Assembly: GCA_001650895.1 (NCBI GenBank)
Contig: LXYH01000034.1
Coordinates: 184,797 to 248,796 of the forward strand
DNA from: Rhodobacteraceae bacterium EhC02
Lineage (GTDB): Bacteria > Pseudomonadota > Alphaproteobacteria > Rhodobacterales > Rhodobacteraceae
Length of the DNA stretch: 64,000 nt
Direction: 5' to 3'
The stretch's first letter is position 1. Every line of letters begins with the position of its first letter. This document shows positions 18,500 to 27,081 of the stretch, piece by piece. Position numbers and translations under genes: made by a program. The notes below the pieces were generated by a model that saw only the letters and a list, made by a program, of their open reading frames with translations, searched no databases and had not been told where the DNA came from.

Positions 18500-19516
18500 T
18501 CAGCCCGCCACGACAAACGGTGTTAATACGACCGACACCATGGCGGGGGTCAGGGTTGCCGCTGCCCCGGTCACACGCGCATAGGTCTGCCCGTCAACCT
18601 GTACCAGCGCATCGGTATTCTCGCCCAGGATCGTGACCACCCCGGCACCGGCATAGGTCTGTGGCAGAAGGACCAGGATTTCTTCGCCCGTAGGTTCGAA
18701 ATCCGCGATGACACCGGTATCGGTCGAGGCGGTCATCCATGAGCCGACTGCAAATGTATCCTCGCCGCCGCCGCCATAGGCGATATCGCCTAGGCCAAGG
18801 ATCATGAGATCCTCACCCGGCCCACCATAAAGCGTGTCGGGATCGACAACATCCGTGGCCGGCAGGATCTGTTCCCCACCCGAAACCACGCTTGCGCCGT
18901 CAGCCCGCAGAACACCGATCAGAACGTCGCTGCCCTCTGCGCCGAACAGCTGGTCGGAACCTTCACCGCCTTCAAGCACATCGTCGCCGCCTTCACCGTC
19001 CAGCGTGTCAGCGCCGCCGTTACCTTGCAGAAGGTCCTCGCCAAATCCGCCAAGCAACAGATCGTTACCCGCGCCACCACGCATGACGTCGTCGTTGCCT
19101 CCCCCCAGAAGCGTGTCCGCGCCATTGCCGCCGTTGAGCAGATCGTCGCCCTCGCCGCCATCCAGAAGATCGTCGCCGGTGCCGCCAAACAGGCGGTCCA
19201 TGCCCCTTTCACCGGAAATGCTGTCTTCGCCCGCGTCGCCATCAATCTGGTCATCGCCACCGCGTCCGAGCAGAAGATCGTCTCCTGCGCCGCCCGCCAA
19301 GGTGTCATTGCCAAGGTTGCCGACTATGCTGTCATCGCCCGCACCGCCGAGCAGCAGATCATCCGACGGCCCGCCGCGCAGTTCCTGACCGGGTTCATCT
19401 GTTTCTGATGACCCGTCTGCCGCGCGGTCATCGCCATCGTCGCCGTCGCCCCCGAAGAGCACACTCAGAAGTGATCCAGCCGCGACCAATCCCATTACCA
19501 GAAGTAGCTCAACCAT
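18500..19516 (-). CDS. Calcium-binding RTX-repeat protein with N-terminal membrane anchor
   Basis: A 338-residue protein. An N-terminal hydrophobic helix (ELLLVMGLVAAGSLLSVLF) is followed by an acidic stretch (GDGDDGDDRA). About sixteen nonapeptide RTX repeats of the GGxGxDxLx type (about residues 45-195) then form a predicted calcium-binding beta-roll. The last 130 residues are non-repetitive. The ATG at 19516 is chosen because it follows AAGGG at good spacing; an in-frame TTG lies 21 bases upstream. Typical RTX exoproteins lack an N-terminal helix, so this one may stay attached to the envelope. No ABC/HlyD/TolC set is adjacent; the only adaptor nearby is the truncated one at 24.5 kb. Confidence 0.87.
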   Translation of the reverse strand: MVELLLVMGLVAAGSLLSVLFGGDGDDGDDRAADGSSETDEPGQELRGGPSDDLLLGGAGDDSIVGNLGNDTLAGGAGDDLLLGRGGDDQIDGDAGEDSISGERGMDRLFGGTGDDLLDGGEGDDLLNGGNGADTLLGGGNDDVMRGGAGNDLLLGGFGEDLLQGNGGADTLDGEGGDDVLEGGEGSDQLFGAEGSDVLIGVLRADGASVVSGGEQILPATDVVDPDTLYGGPGEDLMILGLGDIAYGGGGEDTFAVGSWMTASTDTGVIADFEPTGEEILVLLPQTYAGAGVVTILGENTDALVQVDGQTYARVTGAAATLTPAMVSVVLTPFVVAG

Positions 19517-19677
19517 GAGCAAAACCCTTATGAACAATACCTTACGAGAAAATCTCTACGCAGTGCGCCAACAAATTCAAGGGCGATGACGGCATGGATA
19601 CGACAGACACAATTCACGGAAAGCAATCGACCGCAAAAGGCTGCATTATCGAATAATTTGAAACAATACCGACCAGG

Positions 19678-20460
19678 TCAGTCGGCCATCAACCATTGCG
19701 CCGCCCCATCCGGCAGCAGCGGCCGGAAATAGGCGATCATGCGCCCCTCTGCCGGGGCCTTCGCCCCATCCGCCCAGGGTGCGACACCGTGCAGGGCAAG
19801 GCGGTGCACCAGATAGGCCTGGCCCGGCGTGGCATGCAGCTCAACCCGTTCACAGGTCTCGAACACCTCGGCCCGCGCCGCTGTATAGGCCTCGGTGACA
19901 TCGAGGTCGGGCCATGTCGCAGGCGGATGCCCTGCGCAGGCCCGCAGCAGGGCGCGGCGCAAGACATGATGACTGCCGCGCCAGACCACAAGCGGGCTTG
20001 CACCGGCATCGCATGCGGTCAGCGGAAGGCCAAGGATCCAGGCATGATGTTCGCGCATGAAGCGCCGACGTTCCGGCCCCTCGGCCAGCAGGCCGTCCAG
20101 ATGCGCCGCATCGCGACGCTGCCGGTACCGGAAAGCGGCGTCGCTTTCCCCGGCTCTTGGGCGCGGATAGCCCGGCCAGGTCACCGAGACTTGCGCGCGA
20201 TGCAAAGGCAATACGCCAAACAGCGCATCCGCCGCCTGCCGCGCGATCCCTGCCAGCGGCACGCCATCCACAGTTCCATCCGCATCATTGTCCAGGGCAT
20301 CGACACCGACGAACCATGTACCCTCGCAGACCAGACCGCGGGCGCGCTGTTCGGGATCGTGCACGGCAGCCAGAGCGCGCGGACGCACCGCATCCACCCA
20401 TGTCAGAACTGCCGGATCGGCAGGAAAGGTGATCCAGCCATCCGTGGCAAGATCCGGCAT
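19678..20460 (-). CDS. Phytanoyl-CoA dioxygenase-like protein (probable Fe(II)/2-oxoglutarate oxygenase)
   Basis: A 260-residue protein. The likely iron triad is HxD in AAHLDGLL plus a distal His in the VHRLALHGVAPW segment, with an Arg in GRMIAYFRP that would bind 2-oxoglutarate. SPLVVWRGSHH is also typical of phytanoyl-CoA dioxygenase-like folds. The substrate is unknown. The stop of this gene's upstream neighbour (TauE/SafE, 20462) is only two bases from its start, so the two are probably co-transcribed. Function is inferred from motif positions only. Confidence 0.65.
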   Translation of the reverse strand: MPDLATDGWITFPADPAVLTWVDAVRPRALAAVHDPEQRARGLVCEGTWFVGVDALDNDADGTVDGVPLAGIARQAADALFGVLPLHRAQVSVTWPGYPRPRAGESDAAFRYRQRRDAAHLDGLLAEGPERRRFMREHHAWILGLPLTACDAGASPLVVWRGSHHVLRRALLRACAGHPPATWPDLDVTEAYTAARAEVFETCERVELHATPGQAYLVHRLALHGVAPWADGAKAPAEGRMIAYFRPLLPDGAAQWLMAD

Positions 20461-20461
20461 G

Positions 20462-21286
20462 TCACCAGCCCATGGATTTGCGCAGCATGTTCAGCGCCAC
20501 CAGCGTCAGGAACACGGCGAAAGCCCGCTTGAGGGGTTTGGGATCCAGCGCATGGGCCAGCTTGACCCCCAGCGGCGCGGTGATCAAGGTCATGGTGACA
20601 ACCACGGCAAAGGCCACGACATTGACCGCCCCGAGGGTAAAGGGCGGCCTTGCGGTCGGATCGATCTGGATCATCAGAAAGACAATGACCGATGGCACGG
20701 CGATGATGACGCCGAACCCCGCCGCCGTGGCCACCGCTCGGTGGATCGGCACGCCGTAAAGCGTCATGACAGGCACACCGAAACTGCCACCGCCGATCCC
20801 CATCAGGACCGACAGAAAGCCCATCGCGGGTGACATGAGCATCCGGCGCAGCCCCTTGGGCATCTCGTCGCCCAGCCGCCAATGCGCCCGCGAGACGATC
20901 ATGTAGATCCCCACCGTCAGCGCCAGCCCGCCAAACAATGCCTGCAGGGTGACCGAGCGCAGCGATGACGCCACCAGCACCCCCAGCACCGCCCCCATCG
21001 CGATGCCCGGCGCCCAGCCGCGCAGGATCGACCATTCGACGGCGCCTTTCCTGTTGTGGCTCAGCACAGACCGGGCAGAGGTCACGATGATCGTGGCCAG
21101 CGACGTGGCCAGGCAGATCTGCATCAGTTGCGGGTTGTCATAGCCCAGGGTCTGGAAGACGTAGAAGAAGGAAGGGACAAGGATGATCCCGCCCCCGACG
21201 CCCAGCAGACCGGCCAGCACCCCGGCGAAGGCGCCCACGGCCATCAGCATCACCAGCATCTCTACCAGCAGGATCTTGTCGGGCAC
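20462..21286 (-). CDS. TauE/SafE family sulfite/anion exporter
   Basis: A 274-residue polytopic membrane protein with about eight hydrophobic helices. It has the duplicated family motif: GLLGVGGGIILVPSF in the first half and GIGGGSFGVPVMTLYG in the second. Members export sulfite, sulfoacetate or related organosulfur anions; the substrate here is not known. Its 3' end is two bases from the dioxygenase-like gene. Confidence 0.9.
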   Translation of the reverse strand: MPDKILLVEMLVMLMAVGAFAGVLAGLLGVGGGIILVPSFFYVFQTLGYDNPQLMQICLATSLATIIVTSARSVLSHNRKGAVEWSILRGWAPGIAMGAVLGVLVASSLRSVTLQALFGGLALTVGIYMIVSRAHWRLGDEMPKGLRRMLMSPAMGFLSVLMGIGGGSFGVPVMTLYGVPIHRAVATAAGFGVIIAVPSVIVFLMIQIDPTARPPFTLGAVNVVAFAVVVTMTLITAPLGVKLAHALDPKPLKRAFAVFLTLVALNMLRKSMGW

Positions 21287-21369
21287 TATCGCGCCTCCTT
21301 GGGTCTTTCACTTGCGCGGCAGATAGACCGCGTTTTGCAGACAGGGACAATGGCAAAAGCTGGCACGGG

Positions 21370-22368
21370 TCAGGCGACGGCCTGGGCCCGCGCCTCCAGC
21401 ACCGCGTCCAGCGCCTGGCGGACCAGCGCGAAATCCGCCCCCTCGCGCGAGGCGCCTTCGGACAGGATGCGCCGCCACTGGCGCGCACCGGGCGTGCCTG
21501 CGAACAGTCCCAGCATATGGCGCGTGACCTGATGCAGCCGCCCGCCCTGCGCGATGTGATCCGTGATGTAGTCACCCATCTGCATGACCACCTCCACCGG
21601 GTCGCTGTCCTGCCCCTGCCCCCAGATCAGGCGATCCGCCCTGCACAGGATATCGGCGGGCTGGTGATAGGCTGCACGTCCCACCATCACCCCGTCCAAC
21701 CCGGCATCAAGGAAGGCGAGCGCCTGATCCAGATTGGTAATGCCGCCATTGATCGAGATGTGCAGCCCTCCGAACATCCCCCTCATCTTCAGCACCAGAT
21801 CGTGATCCAGCGGCGGGATCTCGCGGTTTTCCTTGGGGCTGAGCCCCTGAAGCCAGGCCTTGCGCGCATGAATGATGAAGCGACCGCATCCGGCCGCGCC
21901 CACGCGGGACAAGAATTCGGGCAGAACCTCTTCGGGGTTCTGGTCATCCACACCGATGCGGCATTTCACGGTCACCTCGACATCCACGGCGGCGTGCATC
22001 GCGGCCACGCACTCGGCGACCAGCGCGGGCTGTTTCATCAGAACCGCCCCGAAGGTGCCCGATTGCACGCGGTCCGAGGGGCAACCAACGTTCAGGTTGA
22101 TCTCGTGATAGCCCGCCTGCGCGCCCAGCCGCGCCGCCTGTGCCAGCTCGGCCGGATCCGATCCGCCCAGTTGCAAGGCCACCGGATGTTCGGCCGGGTG
22201 ATGATCCAGCAGATGCAGCGCGCCACCGCGCACCAGCGCGGGTGCGGTCACCATTTCGGTGTAAAGCAGCGCATGCCGCGACATCAGCCGATGCAGGTAG
22301 CGGCAATGCCGATCTGTCCAGTCCATCATCGGGGCAACGGATAATCTAGCGTGTTGATTTATTTTCAT
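21370..22368 (-). CDS. dusA: tRNA-dihydrouridine(20/20a) synthase DusA
   Basis: A 332-residue flavoenzyme that reduces uridine 20/20a in the D-loop of tRNA. The FMN-binding start SVAPMMDWTDRHCRYLHR, the active-site Cys in LNVGCPSDRVQSGTFGA and the segments GGITN and DGVMVGRAAY are all present. The first nine residues (MKINQHARL) are AT-rich at DNA level and the region upstream lacks a good ribosome binding site. This suggests that the original 5' end was replaced by integrated DNA. The 5' end of dusA is a known attachment site for integrases, and an integrase remnant lies right upstream. Confidence 0.94.
   Translation of the reverse strand: MKINQHARLSVAPMMDWTDRHCRYLHRLMSRHALLYTEMVTAPALVRGGALHLLDHHPAEHPVALQLGGSDPAELAQAARLGAQAGYHEINLNVGCPSDRVQSGTFGAVLMKQPALVAECVAAMHAAVDVEVTVKCRIGVDDQNPEEVLPEFLSRVGAAGCGRFIIHARKAWLQGLSPKENREIPPLDHDLVLKMRGMFGGLHISINGGITNLDQALAFLDAGLDGVMVGRAAYHQPADILCRADRLIWGQGQDSDPVEVVMQMGDYITDHIAQGGRLHQVTRHMLGLFAGTPGARQWRRILSEGASREGADFALVRQALDAVLEARAQAVA
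22321..22345. other. Candidate att site in the 5' end of dusA
   Basis: The start of dusA around the codons for SVAPMMDWTD is the published insertion hotspot for a class of tyrosine-integrase islands. The adjacent integrase remnant (from 22484) and the abrupt shift to AT-rich DNA beyond about 22341 are consistent with an old insertion here. The crossover bases cannot be fixed without the empty site from a relative. Confidence 0.45.
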
Positions 22369-22483
22369 TTTTTGTGTATCTTCAAACTGTTGGCGGTGGA
22401 TTCTGCTACGCTGGAATACGCCCTCATATCCCCGAATTTGCCCCTCTACGACGACTCATTGCACACATGAGCCGCACACGAAA

Positions 22484-22878
22484 ATGGCCTCCATCACCAA
22501 GCTCCCCTCCGGTGCCTACCGGGTCCAGATCAGACGAAAGGTCCGCTACGCGAGCGAGACATTCCTCCGCCGCGACGACGCCCATCGTTCGGCCCTGCCC
22601 GAGCGGAGACCCGGGTCGATCAGGGGCTGGCGCCGAACAAGTCGTCCGTTTCCCGCCTCCAGACCTTTGGCGACCTCATTGATCTTCATATAACCGATAT
22701 GTGCGAGGTAGGGAAACCGCCGCATCGCGAACCAAGGCCGCCACGCCCAAGCGCGATCTCGGCAAGGAAACGATCGGGCACCTCGACCGGCAAAAGCTGA
22801 TCGACTACGGCAAGATGCGTGCGGAGAAAGGTGCGGGTCCGGTGACGCTCGGGATCGATATCGGGGTGATCAAGATGA
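22484..22878 (+). pseudogene. Decayed tyrosine-type site-specific integrase, N-terminal fragment
   Basis: The N-terminal part of a phage/island integrase, broken by at least two frameshifts. The first frame gives MASITKLPSGAYRVQIRRK and SETFLRRDDAHR. A second frame continues with VDQGLAPNKSSVSRLQTFGD and LIDLHITDMCEVGKPPHR. The frame from about 22735 gives LGKETIGHLDRQKLIDYG and GPVTLGIDIGVIKMM. Together these are the SAM-like core-binding portion. The catalytic domain with the R-H-R-Y residues is missing because the gene stops at the IS remnant beginning near 22879. Its position next to the 5' end of dusA fits a DusA-targeting integrase. Confidence 0.8.
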
Positions 22879-23021
22879 TGGAGTGCCCCCACTGAATTGG
22901 TCCACCAACTGGGATAGTGTTATCCCGTTTCAGGAGGATCAGAAATGGCTGGAAAGCGAGACAAACCCGAAGACGTGGTGCTGAAGCTTCGGCAAGTTGA
23001 AGTGCTGCAAGGACAAGGCAT
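22879..23021 (+). mobile_element. IS3-family element, left-end remnant with start of orfA
   Basis: The terminal region (TGGAGTGCCCCCACTGAATT) and a ribosome binding site AGGAGG precede an ATG at 22945. That ORF begins AGKRDKPEDVVLKLRQVEVL, which is the start of an IS3-family OrfA. The similarity ends abruptly near 23021, so only the end of the element remains. It cuts off the integrase pseudogene. Confidence 0.65.
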
Positions 23022-23024
23022 GGG

Positions 23025-23640
23025 TCTGTGCTGCGCTGCCACCAGCCTCTTGCGATCGTGCCATCTGAGCTGCTGTGTCAGGCATGGGATGCGGAGCAAA
23101 CAACGGTGCGCGCAACTGTTGCGGAACACAACCGGTCGTCGCCTGATCAAACCCAGGGTCCAGCGGCAAAACCCCTTCAAGTGTGTCAATCAGCGGTTCG
23201 AACCCTGTGCGCACCTCTGCCGGGCCTGCGGAGTCCATCCACCAATCGAGGCCGTCCGGGTCAGCCACGCCCGCACTCATTGCGCAAATACTCCGCAAAC
23301 CCTGCGACGCGCTCGGCAACAGGGACATCGTCAAAGGCGCGACCGCCAAACCGCTGTTTCAGCCGGGCGTAATGCTCAGGCGTTGTGCGCGGCGGCCCCC
23401 ACAAAGGGGATCGGCACCCCAAGATGCACCAGCCACCGAAACGAAGCCGCATAGAGCCCTGAAATCCGCTTGATCCGGTCCACCTGCGCATGCAGCCTGC
23501 GGATTGGATTGCGCGGCAGCGGATTCACGAAATTCAGGTGCGGGAAATCCTCGCGCAGATCTTCCTGAGTTTCCTCGATCAAGGGCAATTGCAAGGCGTG
23601 GATCACCCGCCGTGCCACGGACTCATAAAGTGGGTTGCAA
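23025..23640 (-). pseudogene. Decayed protein-coding gene of unknown function
   Basis: Three consecutive minus-strand frames read like one broken protein. From about 23640: CAHCHDCNPLYESVARRVIH followed by LPLIEETQEDLREDFPHLNF and ISGLYAASFRWLVHLGVPIP. After a shift near 23385: TPEHYARLKQRFGGRAFDDV and ERVAGFAEYLRNE. After a second shift near 23270: MSAGVADPDGLDWWMDSAGP and EPLIDTLEGVLPLDPGFDQA. The first part holds a Cys/His-rich cluster. I do not recognise the family. The joins are inferred from composition, not from a match. Confidence 0.4.
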
Positions 23641-23920
23641 TCGTGGCAATGCGCGCAATCGCTGGCAGGCGGGATTTGCGCCCCCCCCTGCCCATTCCCA
23701 AGCGCTGCCCATAGTCATTACAGTCATGTCAATTGATCTGGCATTGGGTCTGTGTTTTCACTGTCCAACGGTTCTAACTCTTTCAAAATAATGTCTCTCC
23801 AATCCGGCTCAAACAAACGGAGACGGAAACAGACCGACCCCGGCCTTTCGGCGTGCAGCAGTTCGGCTGGTGCTGACGAACGGCAGGACACGCCCCCCGG
23901 GGCCGGCATGACACGGGCGC
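23641..23920. other. Intergenic stretch inside the accessory island, nothing recognised
   Basis: About 280 bases between the decayed gene and the Gp13-like gene. It includes a low-GC patch around 23715-23820. On the minus strand a short protein-like run (LFEPDWRDIILKELEPLD) occurs near 23740-23810 but has no supported start. No RNA gene or terminator was seen. Confidence 0.4.
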
Positions 23921-24505
23921 CTAAAGACCGCGCCCCTCCGAGGACAGCCACAGATTTGTATCCTGTGAAAGGGACCTGCCCCTCGATCCTTGTGCGAAAA
24001 GCAGCATATCTGTGCTGAGTGACGGATGCCGGAAGAATTCGAACCCTGACTGCCGCAACCAACGGATCGTTTGCGTTTGCCGGTCAGGAATGAAGTTGAA
24101 AAGTGTGGAATGCCTCTTGCGGTAGAGCGCGACCATCGCGCGCGTCACATAAGTCATCTTGATCGCAGCCCGAGGTCCGAAATGCGCGAATGCTTCAGGC
24201 ATGAAACGGTCTGTCGCAACCATCCAGATTTGACCCACTTCCGTGCAATGGGCGGACACGCCAAACAGCGCAGCTGCACGCCCCGCCGATGCCTGCACGC
24301 AATAGGCACCGGGCGCGGCAAGCGCCGCATGCAATCCGACCCGCCAGTCCCCGAACGGCGTGCGACTGGCCTCGTACTTGTCCGATGCGCGCAGATCGGC
24401 CGCAAAGAGATCATACATCTCGGGTTGCGCCGGGACCGCAACATAACCGTGCAAGGCCAGGATTGCGTTTACATCCGCCAAACCTTTGTCTTCACCGTCC
24501 ACCAT
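23921..24505 (-). CDS. Gp13-like (DUF2833) GNAT-related protein
   Basis: A 194-residue protein. The central and C-terminal region (GQIWMVATDRFM, RAMVALYRKRHSTLFNFI, TIRWLRQSGFEFF) resembles the phage Gp13/DUF2833 group, which is related to GNAT acetyltransferases. The last motif (IRWLRQSGFEF) is the usual end of a GNAT-like core. The function is unknown; an acyl-CoA site is not clearly visible. It starts 26 bases after the stop of the truncated HlyD-like gene on the same strand, with AGGAT upstream of the ATG, so the two probably formed one operon. Confidence 0.55.
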   Translation of the reverse strand: MVDGEDKGLADVNAILALHGYVAVPAQPEMYDLFAADLRASDKYEASRTPFGDWRVGLHAALAAPGAYCVQASAGRAAALFGVSAHCTEVGQIWMVATDRFMPEAFAHFGPRAAIKMTYVTRAMVALYRKRHSTLFNFIPDRQTQTIRWLRQSGFEFFRHPSLSTDMLLFAQGSRGRSLSQDTNLWLSSEGRGL

Positions 24506-24531
24506 CCGATACTATCCTGACTCGAAGCGGC

Positions 24532-25617
24532 CTAGTCCCTGAAGGCTTGATTGAAATAATCGGCAAACGGCTTGATGAAGTAGCTGAAGGGCGTTCGATT
24601 ATCCGTGCTGATGTACACCTCCACCGGCATCCCCGGCAAAAGCTCAAGCGCCTTCAACTCGTCCCGCAACGCATCATCAAGCGCCAGCTTGATCTCGTAA
24701 AAGACTGTCCCGTTGCTTTGTTCCACGATCGAGCTTGCAGAAATGCCTATCACCCGCGCCTCGAATTCCGGTGAAGGAAAAACATCAATCGACGAGAACC
24801 GCGCGACCGCCGTCTGGCCCATGTGCACTTTTTCGATGTCGGAAATGCTCACCCGGCTGATGATCTCCAAAGGTTGATTGGCCGGGACCACCTCGGCAAG
24901 TGGCGCACCAGCTGCGACCACTGCCCCAAGGTTGTTGATCTGCGCGTTGAAGATGGTGCCGGCGATAGGGGCGCGAACCTCCAAACGGCTTAGGCGCTCC
25001 TGAAAGATGATACGCCTTTGCTGCAGGTTATGGATCTGCGGGTCAATTTCACGCAGCAGGTCAATCGCCGTCTCGCGCCTGGTGATCCCGAGCCGGATGA
25101 CATCGAATTCAAGCTCCGCCGTCACGGCATGAAGCTCTGCTGACGCGGAGTCAATCCTCGCGGCCTCCCCCCCCATCGAGGCCACTTCGCGTTCCAACAG
25201 AAGCACCCGGTGCGTTTCGACAAGCCCTTTTTCCTGGAGCTGCACCATCGTCTTCATCTCGCGATCCACAACCGCCATGCGGCTGTCCAGCGCGGTCACC
25301 TGTGCCCGGTTCGAAACAAGCTGTTCTTGGGTGCGGCGGATCCGCTCCTCGATCTGTGCAACAGCCGCTTCATGCGACTCCAATCGAGCCTGGAAAAGTT
25401 TGCGCTCTGACGTCAGGGCGGTGTCGATCCGCGCGTAAAGGTCGTGATCTCGTTCCTCCAGCTCTGGCGGCATGACAACGCGCAAGCCATCTCTCTCGGC
25501 GATCAGGCGCGACCGCTTGGCCAACAAGTCGACAAGCTGCTGGGTGAATATGCTGAGTTCTGCGGCAATGAACTCCGCGTCCAGAACATAGACCACTTCC
25601 CCTGCCTCTGTCTGACG
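24532..25617 (-). pseudogene. Type I secretion adaptor (HlyD family), 5' end removed at an IS boundary
   Basis: Periplasmic adaptor of a type I (ABC) secretion system. The remaining part (about 360 residues) has the long coiled-coil hairpin (residues about 20-200), the second half of the lipoyl domain (RLEVRAPIAGTIFNAQINNLG) and the beta-barrel end (LLPGMPVEVYISTDNRTPFS). The N-terminal membrane helix and first lipoyl half, normally 70-80 residues, are missing. In-frame sequence (RQTEAGEVVYVLDAEF) begins at 25617, directly after a stop and ten bases from the IS end at 25628. A GTG at 25596 could start a soluble fragment, but it would lack the membrane anchor. No cognate ABC ATPase is in the window. 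Confidence 0.8.
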
Positions 25618-25693
25618 TCAGCGCCCATGGGACAGTTTAGGCATATTGCGGAACGGAGGGTTTCCGGCTCATCGTAGCCTACATGGAGCGAAG

Positions 25694-26068
25694 ATGAGCA
25701 AGAAACCCGTGACGAAGAAAGCCGAGGCCGAGAAGGTCGTCAAAGACATCCGCCGCGCGACCCGTAAGATACATAGCGCGGAAGAGAAGGTCCGCATTGT
25801 CCTGGCGGGCCTTCGCGGCGAGGACAGCATTGCAGAACTGTGCCGCCGGGAGGGGATCGCCCAGAGCCTGTATTACAGCTGGTCGAAGGAATTTCTCGAG
25901 GCGGGAAAGAAGCGCCTGGCAGGTGATACGGCGCGCCAGGCAACCAGCGCGGAGGTCAAGGACCTGCGTGCCGAGTCTTTGGCCCTCAAGGAAGTGGTGG
26001 CAGACCTTATCCTTGAGAACCGCGTCCTCAAAAAAAACACAAGCGGGGCTGGGGGCGACCGCGAATGA
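25694..26068 (+). CDS. IS3-family transposase OrfA
   Basis: A 124-residue protein with a helix-turn-helix of the transposase_8 type (KIHSAEEKVRIVLAGLRGED, IAELCRREGIAQSLYYSWSK) and a C-terminal leucine-rich coiled coil. The ATG at 25694 follows GGAGCGA. Its last four bases overlap the orfB start (ATGA). The sequence near the end contains an A-run (26031-26037) that could support frameshifting into orfB. Confidence 0.85.
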   Translation: MSKKPVTKKAEAEKVVKDIRRATRKIHSAEEKVRIVLAGLRGEDSIAELCRREGIAQSLYYSWSKEFLEAGKKRLAGDTARQATSAEVKDLRAESLALKEVVADLILENRVLKKNTSGAGGDRE

Positions 26069-27081
26069 GATACCCAGCATCCGAGAAGCTCGAGATCATT
26101 CGCATCGTCGAGCAATCCCACCTTCCGGTCCGCCGAACCCTGGCCCAGATTGGCATTCCGCCCACAACCTTTTACCGCTGGTATGATCGCTACGTCGAGC
26201 ATGGCCCGGAAGGGTTGGAAGACCGCTCATCACGGCCGTCCAGGGTCTGGAACCGCATCCCGGATCCTGTGCGGGACCAGATTGTGGACTTGGCGCTCAA
26301 CGAGCCGGATTTGTCCCCGCGAGAACTGGCCGTCCGCTTCACCGACACGTAAAAGTATTTTGTGTCAGAAGCTTCGGTCTATCGACTGCTCAAGTCTTAT
26401 GACCTGATTACCAGCCCCGCATATGTCGTCGTCAAAGCTGCTGACGAGTTCAGGGAGAAGACCACTCGGCCAAACCAAATGTGGCAGACCGACTTCACCT
26501 ATCTCAAGGTGATTGGCTGGGGCTGGTTCTATCTGTCCACCGTGCTGGACGACTTCTCGCGTTACATCGTGGGCTGGAAGCTCTGCACCAACATGGGGGC
26601 AGATGATGGCGAGCCATTTTCCGCCATTGGTCCGAGGACAATGGCGAGCGCGACGCTCGACATTGGCCTGGCCGCATCAGGATGTGACAGCGTCACCGTG
26701 CTACACAAGCCCCGGCTACTCAGCGACAACGGACCCTGTTACATCGCGGGAGATCTCGCCAAATACCTCGAGAAGAACGGCATGGATCACGTGCGCGGGG
26801 CTCCCAACCATCCCCAGACGCAAGGCAAGATCGAGCGCTGGCACCAGACCCTCAAGAACCGCATCCTGCTGGAAAACTACTACCTGGAGGGCGAACTCGA
26901 GGCGGCGATCACCGCCTTCGTCGAGCACTACAACCATCGCCGATATCACGAAAGCCTCGGCAATCTGACACCTGCCGACGTTTACTTCGGGCGCGGCCCG
27001 GCAATCCTGGCAGAAAGGGAGGAGATCAAAACACAGACCATCCAGAACCGCCGCTTGATCCATCAGCGCCAAGCAGCATAA
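26065..27081 (+). pseudogene. IS3-family transposase OrfB, interrupted by a nonsense codon
   Basis: A DDE integrase-type transposase of about 338 residues. It has an N-terminal HTH (LAQIGIPPTTFYRWYDRYVE) and a catalytic core with the first Asp in MWQTDFTYLKVIG, the second Asp in LLSDNGPCYI and the Glu in QGKIERWHQTLKN. A TAA codon at 26350-26352 splits the frame after RFTDT; the same frame resumes directly with KYFVSEASVYRLL. Family members probably have Glu there (GAA), so one base change is enough. The segment at about 26593-26655 also looks longer than expected and may contain a small insertion. Confidence 0.85.

Noticed and set aside
18480..18500. Short tandem direct repeat after the DUF1289 gene (two CGGTCAGCCCGCC-like units)
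   Set aside because: Only two short copies in GC-rich intergenic DNA; no support for a functional element.
18834..19388. A 184-codon Ser/Pro-rich plus-strand ORF
   Set aside because: It is antisense to the RTX repeats, and its periodic composition is a by-product of the GGxGxD codons.
23724..24062. A 112-codon minus-strand ORF overlapping the Gp13-like gene
   Set aside because: Only the last 35 codons look protein-like; the rest overlaps a better gene in another frame and there is no supported start. It may be a remnant.
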